Shown: positions 43,164-51,997, counted from the stretch's first letter. The stretch is 64,000 nucleotides of DNA from an uncultured Bacteroides sp. (GCA_944322285.1 CALUOR010000003.1:62001-126000), one strand, 5' to 3'. The notes: generated by a model from the letters alone, not told the origin. Numbers and translations: made by a program.

Positions 43164-44212
43164 AAATTGCCGTATTGCCCGGTGACGGTATCGGGCCTGA
43201 GATTTCCGCCGTAGGGGTGGATGTGATGACTGCCGTGTGCCAGAAGTTTGGACACAAAGTGACTTATCAATACGCTCTCTGCGGAGCGGACGCCATCGAC
43301 AAGGTGGGCGACCCCTTCCCGGAGGATACCTATAATATATGTATGGAGGCCGACGCCGTGCTGTTCTCTGCCGTGGGCGATCCCAAGTATGACAACGACC
43401 CTACGGCCAAGGTGCGCCCCGAACAGGGCTTGCTGGCCATGCGCAAGAAGCTGGGGTTGTATGCCAACATCCGCCCCGTGCAGACGTTCAAGTGCCTGTT
43501 GCACAAGAGTCCCCTGCGTGCCGAGCTGGTGGAAGGGGCCGACTTCCTCTGCATCCGCGAGCTGACGGGCGGCATGTACTTCGGCGAAAAGTACCAAGAC
43601 AACGACAAGGCGTGGGACACCAACTACTATACCCGTCCGGAGATTGAGCGCATCCTCCGCGTGGCCTTCGAGTATGCCATGCGCCGCCGCAAGCATGTTA
43701 CCGTGGTGGACAAGGCCAATGTTCTCGCCTCGTCCCGCCTCTGGCGCCAGATTGCGCAGGAGATGGCTCCCCGCTATCCCGAAGTGACCACCGACTACAT
43801 GTTCGTGGACAATGCCGCCATGAAGATGATTCAGGAGCCGCGCTTCTTCGATGTGATGGTGACGGAGAATACCTTCGGCGACATCCTGACGGACGAAGGT
43901 TCGGTCATCAGCGGTTCGATGGGTCTCCTGCCTTCGGCTTCCACCGGGGACAGCACGCCCGTCTTCGAACCCATCCACGGCAGCTGGCCGCAAGCCAAGG
44001 GACAGAACATCGCCAACCCCTTGGCGCAAGTCTTGTCCGTCGCGATGCTTTTCGAGCACTTCGGCCTTGCGGAGGAGGGCGCTTTGGTGCGCCAAGCCGT
44101 AGACGCTTCGCTGGACGCCCATGTCCGCACGCCGGAAATCCAGGTGGAAGGCGGCGCGAAGTATGGCACGAAGGAAGTGGGGCAGTGGCTCGTGGAGTAT
44201 ATAAATAGATAA
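43154..44212 (+). CDS. leuB: 3-isopropylmalate dehydrogenase
   Basis: LeuB oxidises and decarboxylates 3-isopropylmalate in leucine synthesis, using NAD. The 352-residue protein begins [17 protein letters not shown] and has [22 protein letters not shown] in part (the LeuB type of the substrate loop), [13 protein letters not shown], the Asp-rich metal region around VDNAAMKMI, and [13 protein letters not shown] followed by [19 protein letters not shown]. The other leu genes are not in the window. A small membrane protein gene overlaps its start, and cysteine synthase follows after 2 bases. Confidence 0.93.
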   Translation: MELKIAVLPGDGIGPEISAVGVDVMTAVCQKFGHKVTYQYALCGADAIDKVGDPFPEDTYNICMEADAVLFSAVGDPKYDNDPTAKVRPEQGLLAMRKKLGLYANIRPVQTFKCLLHKSPLRAELVEGADFLCIRELTGGMYFGEKYQDNDKAWDTNYYTRPEIERILRVAFEYAMRRRKHVTVVDKANVLASSRLWRQIAQEMAPRYPEVTTDYMFVDNAAMKMIQEPRFFDVMVTENTFGDILTDEGSVISGSMGLLPSASTGDSTPVFEPIHGSWPQAKGQNIANPLAQVLSVAMLFEHFGLAEEGALVRQAVDASLDAHVRTPEIQVEGGAKYGTKEVGQWLVEYINR

Positions 44213-44214
44213 TT

Positions 44215-45141
44215 ATGCGAATCGCCAAGAATCTTTTAGACTTAGTAGGCCGCACTCCTTTGTTGGAGCTTGTCGCCTATAGCCGTGCCGAGGGCTTGTC
44301 CTGTCCGCTCGTCGCCAAGCTGGAGATGCTCAATCCCAGCGGAAGCGTGAAGGCACGCACCGCCCTTGCCATGGTGGAGGATGCCGAACGTAGGGGCGTG
44401 CTTCGTCCCGGCTCCACGCTCATCGAACCAACCAGCGGCAATACGGGCATCGGCCTTGCCATGGTGGCGCGTGTCAAAGGCTATCGCTTGCTGCTCACCA
44501 TGCCTGACACCATGAGCCTGGAGCGGCGCAACCTGCTTCGAGCCTATGGTGCCGAACTGGTGTTGACACCCGGAAACGAAGGCATGGCAGGCTCGGTGGC
44601 CAAGGCCGAAGAACTTTGCGCCTCCATCCCCGGTGCCGTCATCTTGGGGCAATTCGCCAATCCCGCCAATGCCGACATCCATCTTCGCACCACCGGTGAA
44701 GAAATCTGGCAAGACACGGACGGACAGGTGGATGCCTTTGTGGCCGGAGTAGGCACGGGAGGCACCTTGACGGGCGTGGCCCGTTCGTTGAAGAAGCATA
44801 ACCCTCAGGTACATATTGTGGCTGTAGAGCCGGCTTCCTCGCCTGTGCTGGAAGGAGGCAAGGCCGGGCCTCATGGCTTGCAAGGCATTGGCGCCAACTT
44901 CGTCCCCGGCAATTATGACGCCTCGGTGGTGGACGAGATTATCCCCGTGAGCGATGCCGACGCTTTCCATGCCGCGCGTCTGTTGGCAGAGCGGGAAGGA
45001 TTGCTGGCGGGCATCTCGTCCGGTGCCGCGCTTCATGCTGCCCGTCAGTTGGCTGCCCGTCAGGGGATGGAGGGGAAGCGGGTGGTAGTGCTCTTGCCTG
45101 ATACGGGAGAAAGGTATTTGTCCGCCGGCTTGTTTGATTAA
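44215..45141 (+). CDS. cysK: cysteine synthase
   Basis: The enzyme makes cysteine from O-acetylserine and sulfide with pyridoxal phosphate. The 308-residue protein has the PLP lysine in LNPSGSVKARTAL, the substrate loop EPTSGNTGIGLAMVA, the glycine-rich phosphate site GVGTGGTLTGVARSL, and the C-terminal ISSGAALHAAR with VVLLPDTGERYLS. CysK and CysM cannot be fully separated by eye. It follows leuB after 2 bases and is followed immediately by the TPR protein gene, so three genes may be cotranscribed. Confidence 0.93.
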   Translation: MRIAKNLLDLVGRTPLLELVAYSRAEGLSCPLVAKLEMLNPSGSVKARTALAMVEDAERRGVLRPGSTLIEPTSGNTGIGLAMVARVKGYRLLLTMPDTMSLERRNLLRAYGAELVLTPGNEGMAGSVAKAEELCASIPGAVILGQFANPANADIHLRTTGEEIWQDTDGQVDAFVAGVGTGGTLTGVARSLKKHNPQVHIVAVEPASSPVLEGGKAGPHGLQGIGANFVPGNYDASVVDEIIPVSDADAFHAARLLAEREGLLAGISSGAALHAARQLAARQGMEGKRVVVLLPDTGERYLSAGLFD

Positions 45142-46014
45142 ATGAAAGGTATGAATAGACATATTATTTTCTTATTAATAATAGTAGGGTGGTGTGCCTG
45201 CCCCTTCTTTGGAGTGCAGGCGCAAACTACCTACGCCGGGTGGTGCGAGCGGGCGGCCGCGGCCATCGAAGGCGATAGCCTGACTCAGGCGCAAGAGTAC
45301 ATTCGGCAAGCCCTTCGGTTGGAACCGTCTAATCCGAACAATGCCTTGCTCTTTTCCAACCTGGGCACTATCCAGCGCAGACAAGGACAATATGAGTTGG
45401 CGTTGGAGTCCTATCAGTTAGCGTTGAACCTTTCACCCATGTCTGTGCCTATTCTGATGAATCATGCCACGCTTTCCTTGGAGTTGGGGCGTTATGATGC
45501 CGCACGGGCTGATTATTCGCAAGTCATCGAGCTGGAGCCCCATCATGAAGAAGCCCTCCTGATGCGTGCTTACATATATATGCAACAGCGGGTTTATAAA
45601 TTTGCTCGTCAGGATTATGACACCTTGTTGTATTATGCTCCTTTGAGCTATAGTGGACGCTTGGGGCTGGCCACACTTCATCAGCGCGAACAACATTATG
45701 CGGACGCATTAAAAGTGTTGAGTGGTATGTTAGTTGATAGGGGAGGGGAGAATGCTTATACAGATAGTGATTTGGCATTAGTTTATATAGCCCGTGCCGG
45801 TGTGGAACTTGATATGCGTCATGATGATTTGGCTTTGGTTGATTTGAATGAAGCTATCCGCTTGGATACCGGTCAGGCTGAGGCTTACATGATGCGCGGA
45901 CAAGTCTATTTGATGCAAGACAAAAAAACGCAAGCTAAACGCGACTTTGAAAAAGCGGTTTCTTTGGGTGTGCCCCAAAGCGAAGCCCGCAAATGGCTGA
46001 TGCGTTGCAAATGA
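45142..46014 (+). CDS. exported tetratricopeptide-repeat protein
   Basis: The 290-residue protein has a signal peptide (MNRHIIFLLIIVGWCACPFF) and about six TPR units, such as LLFSNLGTIQRRQGQYELALESYQLAL in part, ILMNHATLSLELGRYDAA and AYMMRGQVYLMQDKKTQAK. It is probably periplasmic and mediates protein contacts. The start at 45142 directly follows the cysK stop; the ATG at 45151 is also possible and gives a more usual signal. No enzyme domain is seen. Confidence 0.8.
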   Translation: MKGMNRHIIFLLIIVGWCACPFFGVQAQTTYAGWCERAAAAIEGDSLTQAQEYIRQALRLEPSNPNNALLFSNLGTIQRRQGQYELALESYQLALNLSPMSVPILMNHATLSLELGRYDAARADYSQVIELEPHHEEALLMRAYIYMQQRVYKFARQDYDTLLYYAPLSYSGRLGLATLHQREQHYADALKVLSGMLVDRGGENAYTDSDLALVYIARAGVELDMRHDDLALVDLNEAIRLDTGQAEAYMMRGQVYLMQDKKTQAKRDFEKAVSLGVPQSEARKWLMRCK

Positions 46015-46176
46015 TGATAAATGCAGGTTTAGAGGTGCTCAATCAGTAAAAATGCATATTTTTTCATGTTTTATAATCAAAAATCTATAAGCAAGTGTTG
46101 CATATATAAAAAAAAAAAGCGATTTTTGTACGATTATTTTTTAGAAAAAGATTGTAAACCCTAACCAGTAAGTTAA

Positions 46177-46644
46177 ATGAGTGAATTAGAAAACCAAACG
46201 CAGGGCGAGGCTCCGAAGAAACGTCCCTATAACTTGCGTGAGAAAAAAGAAAAAAATGCCGCTTACCGTACGTTGATTCGTCCGGAGTTGGCTGATGAGT
46301 TGTACGATAAGATTTTAAATATTATCGTAGTTCAGAAGAAGTACAGAGACCGCGATTATTCGGCTAAGGAGTTGGCAAAAGAATTGCAGACGAATACCCG
46401 CTATCTCTCGGCTGTGGTAAACTCTCGTTTTGGCATGAATTATTCATGTCTGTTGAATGAGTATCGTGTAAAGGAAGCCATGCACTTGCTTGTCGACAAA
46501 CGCTATGCGGACAAGAATGTGGAGGAAATCAGTGCCATGGTAGGTTTTGCCAATCGCCAGTCTTTCTACGCTGCTTTTTATAAGAATGTAGGCGAGACGC
46601 CCAATTCGTATCGTAAGAAACATGCAGAAGCTTCCAAGAAATAA
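46177..46644 (+). CDS. small AraC-type DNA-binding regulator
   Basis: The 155-residue protein has a basic N-terminal part of about 40 residues and then an AraC-family double helix-turn-helix: AKELAKELQTNTRYLSAVVNSRFGMNYSCLL and VEEISAMVGFANRQSFYAAFYKNVGETPNSYRK, read in pieces as the two HTH units. There is no ligand or receiver domain, so the signal is unknown. It stands alone between the TPR gene and the dipeptidyl peptidase gene, with a stem-loop after it. The intergenic region before it is A/T-rich and has a run of eleven or twelve A residues. Confidence 0.88.
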   Translation: MSELENQTQGEAPKKRPYNLREKKEKNAAYRTLIRPELADELYDKILNIIVVQKKYRDRDYSAKELAKELQTNTRYLSAVVNSRFGMNYSCLLNEYRVKEAMHLLVDKRYADKNVEEISAMVGFANRQSFYAAFYKNVGETPNSYRKKHAEASKK

Positions 46645-46674
46645 GCTGGCATGAACTAATACGTAAACTTTAGG

Positions 46675-46720
46675 AAAAGGAAATATTCCGTAGCATACGT
46701 GCAGGGATACTTCCTTTTTT
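46675..46720 (+). terminator. terminator after the AraC-type gene
   Basis: AAAAGGAAATATTCC pairs imperfectly with GGATACTTCCTTTT, followed by TTTTATTTT, about 30 bases after the stop. Confidence 0.7.
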
Positions 46721-46761
46721 ATTTTGAGAATAAACACGTACCTCGCTAATTTATCGTTTTT

Positions 46762-48807
46762 ATGAAGAAACAACTAGTGACCCTGACCGCTACCCTCACT
46801 TTGTTTACAGCATGTGGAAGTGACAATGTGGAAAATATGTCAGATAAATTTAATTATACTGTGGAACAATTTGCAGATTTACAGATTTTACGATATCGTG
46901 TGCCGGGCTTTGAAGACCTGACACTCCAACAAAAAGAGTTGGTATATTACCTTACGGAAGCAGCTCTTCAAGGTCGTGATATATTATTCGACCAAAATGG
47001 AAAATACAACCTTACCATCCGTCGCACTCTTGAAGCCATTTATACAAGCTATCAGGGTGACAAGACTACGCCTGACTTCAAGGCCATGGAAGTTTACTTG
47101 AAGCGTGTGTGGTTCTCCAACGGCATTCATCATCATTATGGTAGTGAGAAGTTTGTGCCCGGATTCTCTCCCGAATTTTTTCGCCAAGCTATTGAGAGTG
47201 TGGACGCATCCACTTTGCCCCTTGCTCAAGGACAAAGTGTGGCTCAGTTGTGTGACGAGATATTTCCCGTTATTTTTGACCCCAAGGTGATGCCCAAGCG
47301 CGTCAATCAGGCTGATGGTGAAGACTTGGTGCTTACTTCGGCTTGCAATTATTATGACGGGGTGACGCAGAAGGAAGCCGAAGACTTCTACAACGCCATG
47401 AAGAATCCCAAGGACGAGACCCCCATTTCTTACGGACTCAATAGTCGCCTAGTGAAGGTAGACGGAAAAGTCCAAGAAAAGGTTTGGAAGGTGGATGGAC
47501 TCTACGGACAGGCTTTGGAGAAAATTGTTTATTGGTTGGAGAAGGCCGAGACCGTGGCTGAGAATCCCGAGCAAAAGGCCGTCATAACCAAACTGATAGA
47601 GTATTATCGCACGGGCGATTTGAAAACTTTCGATGAGTATGCTATTCTTTGGGTGAAAGATCTTAACTCGCGTGTAGATTTCGTGAACGGATTTACCGAG
47701 AATTATGGTGACCCCTTGGGCATGAAGGCCAGTTGGGAGTCATTGGTTAATTTCAAAGATTTAGAGGCTACGCGTCGCACCGAGATTATCAGTAGTAATG
47801 CCCAGTGGTTTGAGGACCATTCACCCGTGGATAAGCAATTCAAGAAAGAGCAAGTGAAAGGTGTCTCTGCAAAGGTCATCACCGCAGCCATCCTTGCAGG
47901 AGACCTCTATCCTGCTACGGCTATTGGTATCAATTTGCCCAATGCCAACTGGATACGCGCCCACTATGGTTCTAAATCCGTCACCATCGGAAACATCACT
48001 GATGCATACAACAAGGCTGCGCACGGCAATGGCTTCAATGAAGAGTTTGTATATAGCTCTGAGGAACTGGCACGTATAGACAAATACGCTGATTTGACCG
48101 ATGAACTCCATACTGACTTGCATGAATGCCTAGGACATGGTTCGGGTAAGATGGCTCCTGGTGCTGACCCCGATGGCTTGAAGGCCTACGGTTCTGCCAT
48201 TGAGGAAGCCCGTGCCGACCTTTTTGGCCTTTACTATGTGGCCGACCCCAAGCTCATAGAGTTAGGCCTGCTTCCTGATGCTGAAGCCTATAAGGCGCAA
48301 TATTATACCTATTTGATGAATGGCCTCATGACGCAACTCGTACGCATCGAGCCCGGTAATCAGATAGAGGAAGCCCACATGCGCAACCGCTCGCTTATCG
48401 CTCATTGGGTGTATGAGAAAGGCAAGGCCGATAACGTGGTGGAGTTGGCCGAAAAGGATGGCAAGACCTACGTCAAAGTGAACGATTACGAACGTGTACG
48501 CACGCTCTTTGGTGAACTTTTGGCCGAGGTGCAGCGCATCAAGTCCACCAGTGATTTGGAGGCTGCCCGTCGTTTAGTGGAAGACTATGGCGTGAAGGTA
48601 GACCCCGCACTTCATGCCGAAGTGTTGGAACGCTACAAAAAATTGAATCTGGCTCCTTATAAAGGCTTTGTCAATCCCCGATACGAGGCGGTGACCGATG
48701 CTCAGGGGAACATTGTCGATGTTAAAGTTTCGTATAGTGAAGGCTACGCCGAACAGATGCTTCGCTATAGCCGCGATTATGCTACCTTGCCTTCAAGGAA
48801 TAATTAA
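46762..48807 (+). CDS. dipeptidyl peptidase III (M49), exported lipoprotein
   Basis: DPP III removes dipeptides from the N terminus of short peptides. The 681-residue protein has the zinc motif HECLGHGSGKM, in which the usual HELLGH has Cys at the third position as in characterised Bacteroides enzymes, and the second ligand motif EEARADLFGLYYV. The C-terminal lobe is complete. The N terminus MKKQLVTLTATLTLFTACGS carries a lipobox (TAC), so the enzyme is likely anchored in the periplasm, unlike cytosolic eukaryotic DPP III. The AlkD-like gene follows after 15 bases. Confidence 0.95.
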   Translation: MKKQLVTLTATLTLFTACGSDNVENMSDKFNYTVEQFADLQILRYRVPGFEDLTLQQKELVYYLTEAALQGRDILFDQNGKYNLTIRRTLEAIYTSYQGDKTTPDFKAMEVYLKRVWFSNGIHHHYGSEKFVPGFSPEFFRQAIESVDASTLPLAQGQSVAQLCDEIFPVIFDPKVMPKRVNQADGEDLVLTSACNYYDGVTQKEAEDFYNAMKNPKDETPISYGLNSRLVKVDGKVQEKVWKVDGLYGQALEKIVYWLEKAETVAENPEQKAVITKLIEYYRTGDLKTFDEYAILWVKDLNSRVDFVNGFTENYGDPLGMKASWESLVNFKDLEATRRTEIISSNAQWFEDHSPVDKQFKKEQVKGVSAKVITAAILAGDLYPATAIGINLPNANWIRAHYGSKSVTIGNITDAYNKAAHGNGFNEEFVYSSEELARIDKYADLTDELHTDLHECLGHGSGKMAPGADPDGLKAYGSAIEEARADLFGLYYVADPKLIELGLLPDAEAYKAQYYTYLMNGLMTQLVRIEPGNQIEEAHMRNRSLIAHWVYEKGKADNVVELAEKDGKTYVKVNDYERVRTLFGELLAEVQRIKSTSDLEAARRLVEDYGVKVDPALHAEVLERYKKLNLAPYKGFVNPRYEAVTDAQGNIVDVKVSYSEGYAEQMLRYSRDYATLPSRNN

Positions 48808-48822
48808 TTCTTTCAGAGAAGC

Positions 48823-49485
48823 ATGGACATCAAAGAGCAACTGAAAGACATCAAGACACAGTTCCGTCTCGCCATGAACGGGGCTGTGTCTCAAAGTATG
48901 CGTGAGAAAGGGTTAGTGTATAAGCTCAACTTTGGCGTGGAGCTTCCTCGTGTCAAGGTCATTGCTGCCGGCTATAAGAAAGATCATGCCTTGGCACAGG
49001 CCTTGTGGAAGGAAGACATTCGCGAGTGTAAAATCATGGCCGGCTTGCTTCAACCTGTGGAAACCTTTTTGCCCGAGATTGCCGACATTTGGGCGGAGGA
49101 TATCCGCAACATCGAGTTGGCCGAACTTACTTCGATGAATCTTTTCCAGCATCTGCCTTATGCTCCCGCCAAATCCTTTCATTGGATAGCCGATGAACGC
49201 GAATACTTCCAAGTATGCGGATTCCTCACTATCGCTCGCCTCCTTATGAAAAAAGGTGATATGGATGACCGGGCTGCCAACGAGCTGCTTGACCAAGCCA
49301 TAAGTGCTTTCCTATCAGGTACATACCACGTGCGAAATGCCTCTTGGACAGCTTTGCGCCGCTACATGGAGCATAGCGAGGATCATGCTTATCAAGTATG
49401 CCGTTGGGTGGAAGGCATGGAGCATTCCACCTCTGAGAATGAACGCTTGCTCTATCTCTTGGTGAAGGATGAAGTAGAAGAATGA
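48823..49485 (+). CDS. AlkD-like HEAT-repeat DNA glycosylase family protein
   Basis: The 220-residue protein is mainly helical and fits the DNA alkylation repair (AlkC/AlkD-like) family: KVIAAGYKKDHALAQALWKEDIRECKIMAG in parts, then EIADIWAEDIRNIELAEL and RNASWTALRRYME near the end, each a HEAT-like helical pair. The family excises alkylated bases without base flipping, but some members lack activity; I cannot confirm the catalytic Asp. It is cytoplasmic and follows the DPP III gene closely. Confidence 0.75.
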   Translation: MDIKEQLKDIKTQFRLAMNGAVSQSMREKGLVYKLNFGVELPRVKVIAAGYKKDHALAQALWKEDIRECKIMAGLLQPVETFLPEIADIWAEDIRNIELAELTSMNLFQHLPYAPAKSFHWIADEREYFQVCGFLTIARLLMKKGDMDDRAANELLDQAISAFLSGTYHVRNASWTALRRYMEHSEDHAYQVCRWVEGMEHSTSENERLLYLLVKDEVEE

Positions 49486-49504
49486 AAAAAACATTTCATT
49501 CTCC

Positions 49505-49534
49505 TTTGCTTTCCACAAAAAAGAATTAACTTTG
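49505..49534 (+). promoter_or_regulatory. promoter of the Fur-family/purA operon
   Basis: A -33 TTTG (49505-49508) and a -7 TAACTTTG (49527-49534) are 18 bases apart. The regulator start is 22 bases downstream. Confidence 0.65.
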
Positions 49535-49556
49535 TTCGCTGATTTATCATTTACTT

Positions 49557-50045
49557 ATGGATAGTCAAAATGTGAAGGATACGGTTAAGCAGATATTCAC
49601 CGAATATCTCAATGCGCACGGACATCGCAAGACGCCCGAACGCTATGCTATACTTGACACTATCTATTCTATTGACGGACATTTTGATATCGATACTCTT
49701 TACTCGCTCATGGCTGACCACGAGAACTTTCGGGTGAGTCGTGCCACACTTTACAATACTATCATCTTGCTCATCAATGCCCGCTTGGTTATCAAGCATC
49801 AGTTTGGCAATTCTTCTCAATATGAGAAAAGCTATAACCGGGATACGCATCACCATCAGATATGTACCCAGTGTGGCAAGGTGACAGAGTTTCAGAACGA
49901 GGATCTGCAACGAGCCATTGAGCAGACTAAGCTGTCCCGTTTCAGCCTTTCTCACTATTCTTTATATATATATGGTATATGTAGCAAGTGCGAGCGGGCC
50001 AATCGAAAAAAAATGAAAAACAATATTCAAAAGAAAGAAAAATGA
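49557..50045 (+). CDS. Fur-family metalloregulator
   Basis: The 162-residue protein has the winged-helix DNA-binding domain (GHRKTPERYAILDTIYSIDGH in part and SRATLYNTIILLINARLV), followed by the metal domain with HHHQICTQCGKVTEFQ and a second CSKCERAN pair, the structural zinc cysteines. It could sense iron, peroxide, zinc or manganese; the class cannot be fixed from the motifs alone. A clear promoter precedes it. Its TGA overlaps the purA ATG (ATGA), which couples their translation. Confidence 0.9.
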   Translation: MDSQNVKDTVKQIFTEYLNAHGHRKTPERYAILDTIYSIDGHFDIDTLYSLMADHENFRVSRATLYNTIILLINARLVIKHQFGNSSQYEKSYNRDTHHHQICTQCGKVTEFQNEDLQRAIEQTKLSRFSLSHYSLYIYGICSKCERANRKKMKNNIQKKEK

Positions 50046-51313
50046 AAATAGATGTATTGTTAGGATTACAATGGGGTGACGAAGGCAAGGGTAAGGTTGT
50101 CGACGTGCTGACACCGCACTATGATGTGGTAGCCCGATTTCAGGGTGGCCCCAATGCTGGACATACGTTGGAGTTTGAAGGACAGAAGTATGTGCTTCGT
50201 TCCATTCCTTCGGGCATATTCCAGGGAGACAAAGTGAATATCATAGGCAATGGCGTAGTGCTCGATCCTGCTCTTTTCAAGGCCGAGGCTGAGGCTCTTG
50301 AGGCATCCGGACATCCTTTGAAAGAACGTTTACACATTTCAAAGAAGGCTCATTTGATATTGCCTACACACCGTCTGCTCGATGCCGCCTACGAGGCTGC
50401 TAAGGGAGATGCTAAAGTAGGTACTACCGGCAAGGGTATCGGACCTACCTATACCGATAAGATAAGCCGGAACGGTCTGCGTGTAGGCGACATTTTGCAC
50501 GATTTTGACAAAAAATATGCCCAGGCAAAGGCACGTCACGAGCAAATCCTCAAGAGCCTGAATTTTGAGTATGACTTGACAGACACCGAGAAAGCGTGGT
50601 TTGAGGGAATTGAATATCTCAAGCAATTCCATTTGGTAGATAGCGAACATGAAGTGAATCGCCTCTTGGCCGAGGGGAAAAGCATCCTTTGTGAGGGCGC
50701 GCAGGGCACTATGCTCGATATTGACTTTGGTTCCTATCCTTTCGTAACTTCCTCCAACACAGTTTGTGCGGGGGCTTGTACCGGACTGGGCGTAGCACCT
50801 AATAAAATAGGAGATGTATATGGCATTTTCAAGGCTTATTGTACTCGTGTAGGTGCCGGTCCGTTCCCTACAGAACTCTTTGATGAGACGGGCAAAACAA
50901 TCCGTGATTTGGGGCATGAGTATGGAGCCGTTACAGGACGTGAACGCCGTTGCGGATGGATAGACCTCGTAGCGTTGAAGTATGCGATTATGGTGGACGG
51001 AGTGACCAAACTTATTATGATGAAGAGCGATGTGCTGGATGGTTTTGACACCATCAAGGCCTGTGTGGCTTATCGCGTCAATGGTGAGGAGATAGATTAT
51101 TTCCCCTTCGACATTGCTGAAGGCGTAGAGCCTATCTATGTGGAGCTTCCCGGATGGAAGGCCGACATGACCCAGATGACCAGCGAAGATGAGTTCCCAG
51201 AAGAGTTTAACGCCTATCTCACCTTCTTGGAAGAGCAGCTGGGTGTACCCGTTAAGATTGTCTCTGTAGGGCCTGATCGCGAACAAACTATTGTACGATA
51301 TGTTGAAGAATAA
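50042..51313 (+). CDS. purA: adenylosuccinate synthetase
   Basis: PurA joins IMP and aspartate with GTP in AMP synthesis. The 423-residue protein is taken from ATG 50042, where the family N terminus IDVLLGLQWGDEGKGKVVD starts (in parts). Other motifs are NAGHTLEFEG, TTGKGIGPTYTDKISR, EGAQGTMLDIDFGSYPFVTSSN in pieces, and the C-terminal GRERRCGWID and SVGPDREQTI. All are intact. The start overlaps the stop of the Fur-family gene by 4 bases, an arrangement that links purine synthesis to a metalloregulator's transcript. Confidence 0.98.
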   Translation: MKIDVLLGLQWGDEGKGKVVDVLTPHYDVVARFQGGPNAGHTLEFEGQKYVLRSIPSGIFQGDKVNIIGNGVVLDPALFKAEAEALEASGHPLKERLHISKKAHLILPTHRLLDAAYEAAKGDAKVGTTGKGIGPTYTDKISRNGLRVGDILHDFDKKYAQAKARHEQILKSLNFEYDLTDTEKAWFEGIEYLKQFHLVDSEHEVNRLLAEGKSILCEGAQGTMLDIDFGSYPFVTSSNTVCAGACTGLGVAPNKIGDVYGIFKAYCTRVGAGPFPTELFDETGKTIRDLGHEYGAVTGRERRCGWIDLVALKYAIMVDGVTKLIMMKSDVLDGFDTIKACVAYRVNGEEIDYFPFDIAEGVEPIYVELPGWKADMTQMTSEDEFPEEFNAYLTFLEEQLGVPVKIVSVGPDREQTIVRYVEE

Positions 51314-51390
51314 AAACGTCGGGTCTGACTGAAAATCCGGTTGCAATGTCGATTTCCGTAAGTGGATAAATTTTTTCAGGGAAGGCCTTT

Positions 51391-51456
51391 CCAAGTATTA
51401 TTGATTCTCTGACCAAGTATCCTTGGATACTTGCCTATTTATCCTTGGATACTTGA
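51391..51456. repeat. palindrome array D, three units, 22 bp period
   Basis: Units start at 51391, 51413 and 51435. The middle unit holds CAAGTATCCTTGGATACTTG (51414-51433), perfect 9-base arms around TT. Unit 1 keeps the left arm (CCAAGTAT), and unit 3 keeps the right arm (ATCCTTGGATACTTG). Confidence 0.85.
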
Positions 51457-51546
51457 CCATTTTACATTGAATGCTTTTGCAATTGTATTTTCAGGTTGTC
51501 TCATAACGTTTTCCACCTCTCTTTTAGAGGTAGCTATCAGTATAGA

Positions 51547-51599
51547 AAAGAAAGCATCAAAATTTTGTTTGGACTAGACAAACTTTTGATGCTTTCTTT
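51547..51599. terminator. long stem-loop, possible bidirectional terminator
   Basis: Perfect 16-base arms at 51547-51562 and 51584-51599 plus an inner GTTTG/CAAAC pairing enclose a 7-base loop. It lies between the convergent purA and tRNA transcripts. The flanks are not strongly T-rich, so the terminator role is uncertain. Confidence 0.5.
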
Positions 51600-51653
51600 G
51601 TATCCTTATACATAATGCTTTTTGCTCATCACTCGTGTTATGAGAATAAATGT

Positions 51654-51693
51654 CAAAAGCCACATGCATCACAAAGACTGCATATGGCTTTTG
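51654..51693 (-). terminator. stem-loop downstream of tRNA-Thr
   Basis: CAAAAGCCACATGC and GCATATGGCTTTTG pair with one mismatch; on the minus strand the stem is followed by TTTTGACATTTATT. It begins 10 bases past the tRNA 3' end. Confidence 0.7.
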
Positions 51694-51702
51694 TTTATTT
51701 TG

Positions 51703-51776
51703 AGCCTCTTGTCGGATTCGAACCAACGACCCCGAGATTACAAATCACGTGCTCTGGCCAACTGAGCTAAAGAGGC
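51703..51776 (-). tRNA. tRNA-Thr (anticodon UGU)
   Basis: The minus strand folds as a full cloverleaf: acceptor GCCTCTT/AAGAGGC, D stem GCTC/GAGC, anticodon loop TTTGTAA with TGT at positions 34-36, and T arm GTTGG/CCGAC with loop TTCGAAT. The length is 74 bases including the discriminator T; CCA is not encoded. The anticodon stem CGTGA/TCTCG has one U-U mismatch at 29-41. It decodes ACA and related threonine codons. It lies 4 bases after a probable SRP RNA on the same strand, with no promoter of its own in between. Confidence 0.95.
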
Positions 51777-51780
51777 GGGT

Positions 51781-51876
51781 GGGTAAGCTTACTATATCGC
51801 GCCGCTACAACCAACTACCTTTGCTGCGATCAAGCCCTGGAGGATTCGAAGGGAGCTGGCCGTATAGGACTTACCC
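51781..51876 (-). ncRNA. probable small SRP RNA (4.5S type)
   Basis: The 96-base minus-strand segment closes with a perfect terminal stem GGGUAAG/CUUACCC, followed by a CUAUA/UAUAG stem. The distal part holds CCAGGGCUUGAUCGCAGCAAAGG, which in parts matches the S-domain pattern AGG...AGCA..AAGG around a short apical stem. The size fits a bacterial small SRP RNA. A -7 box at 51894-51901 on the minus strand supports transcription in this direction. The apical loop is not the usual GGAA tetraloop, so the identity is probable, not sure. Confidence 0.55.
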
Positions 51877-51893
51877 GTTTTGTTTTGCGGGTG

Positions 51894-51901
51894 CAAAGGT
51901 A
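51894..51901 (-). promoter_or_regulatory. -7 promoter box of the SRP RNA/tRNA-Thr transcript
   Basis: The minus strand reads TACCTTTGC, a strong -7 box, 17 bases before the first base of the terminal stem of the RNA. It is the main evidence for the strand of the ncRNA. Confidence 0.6.
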
Positions 51902-51997
51902 CACATATTTTTCGAAGATGCAATACTTGAAACCATTTTTTTCGCGCGTTCATTTAACTTTAACAGAAATACAGAGGGCTACATACAATATTATTTT

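Larger units (their letters stand above)
51314..51702. other. gene-free region downstream of purA
   Basis: No gene is seen. It holds palindrome array D (51391-51456), a long stem-loop (51547-51599) and the terminator of the tRNA transcript (51654-51693). The rest is featureless. Confidence 0.7.

Noticed and set aside
46105-46125. phase-variable poly-A tract controlling the AraC-type gene
   Set aside because: The A run is intergenic and about 55 bases before the start codon; with no promoter boxes placed around it, I see nothing to support a switch.
51781-51876. SRP RNA on the plus strand
   Set aside because: The plus strand also folds because of the terminal stem, but the good -7 box and the tRNA both point to the minus strand, and the plus strand lacks the AGG...AGCA pattern.
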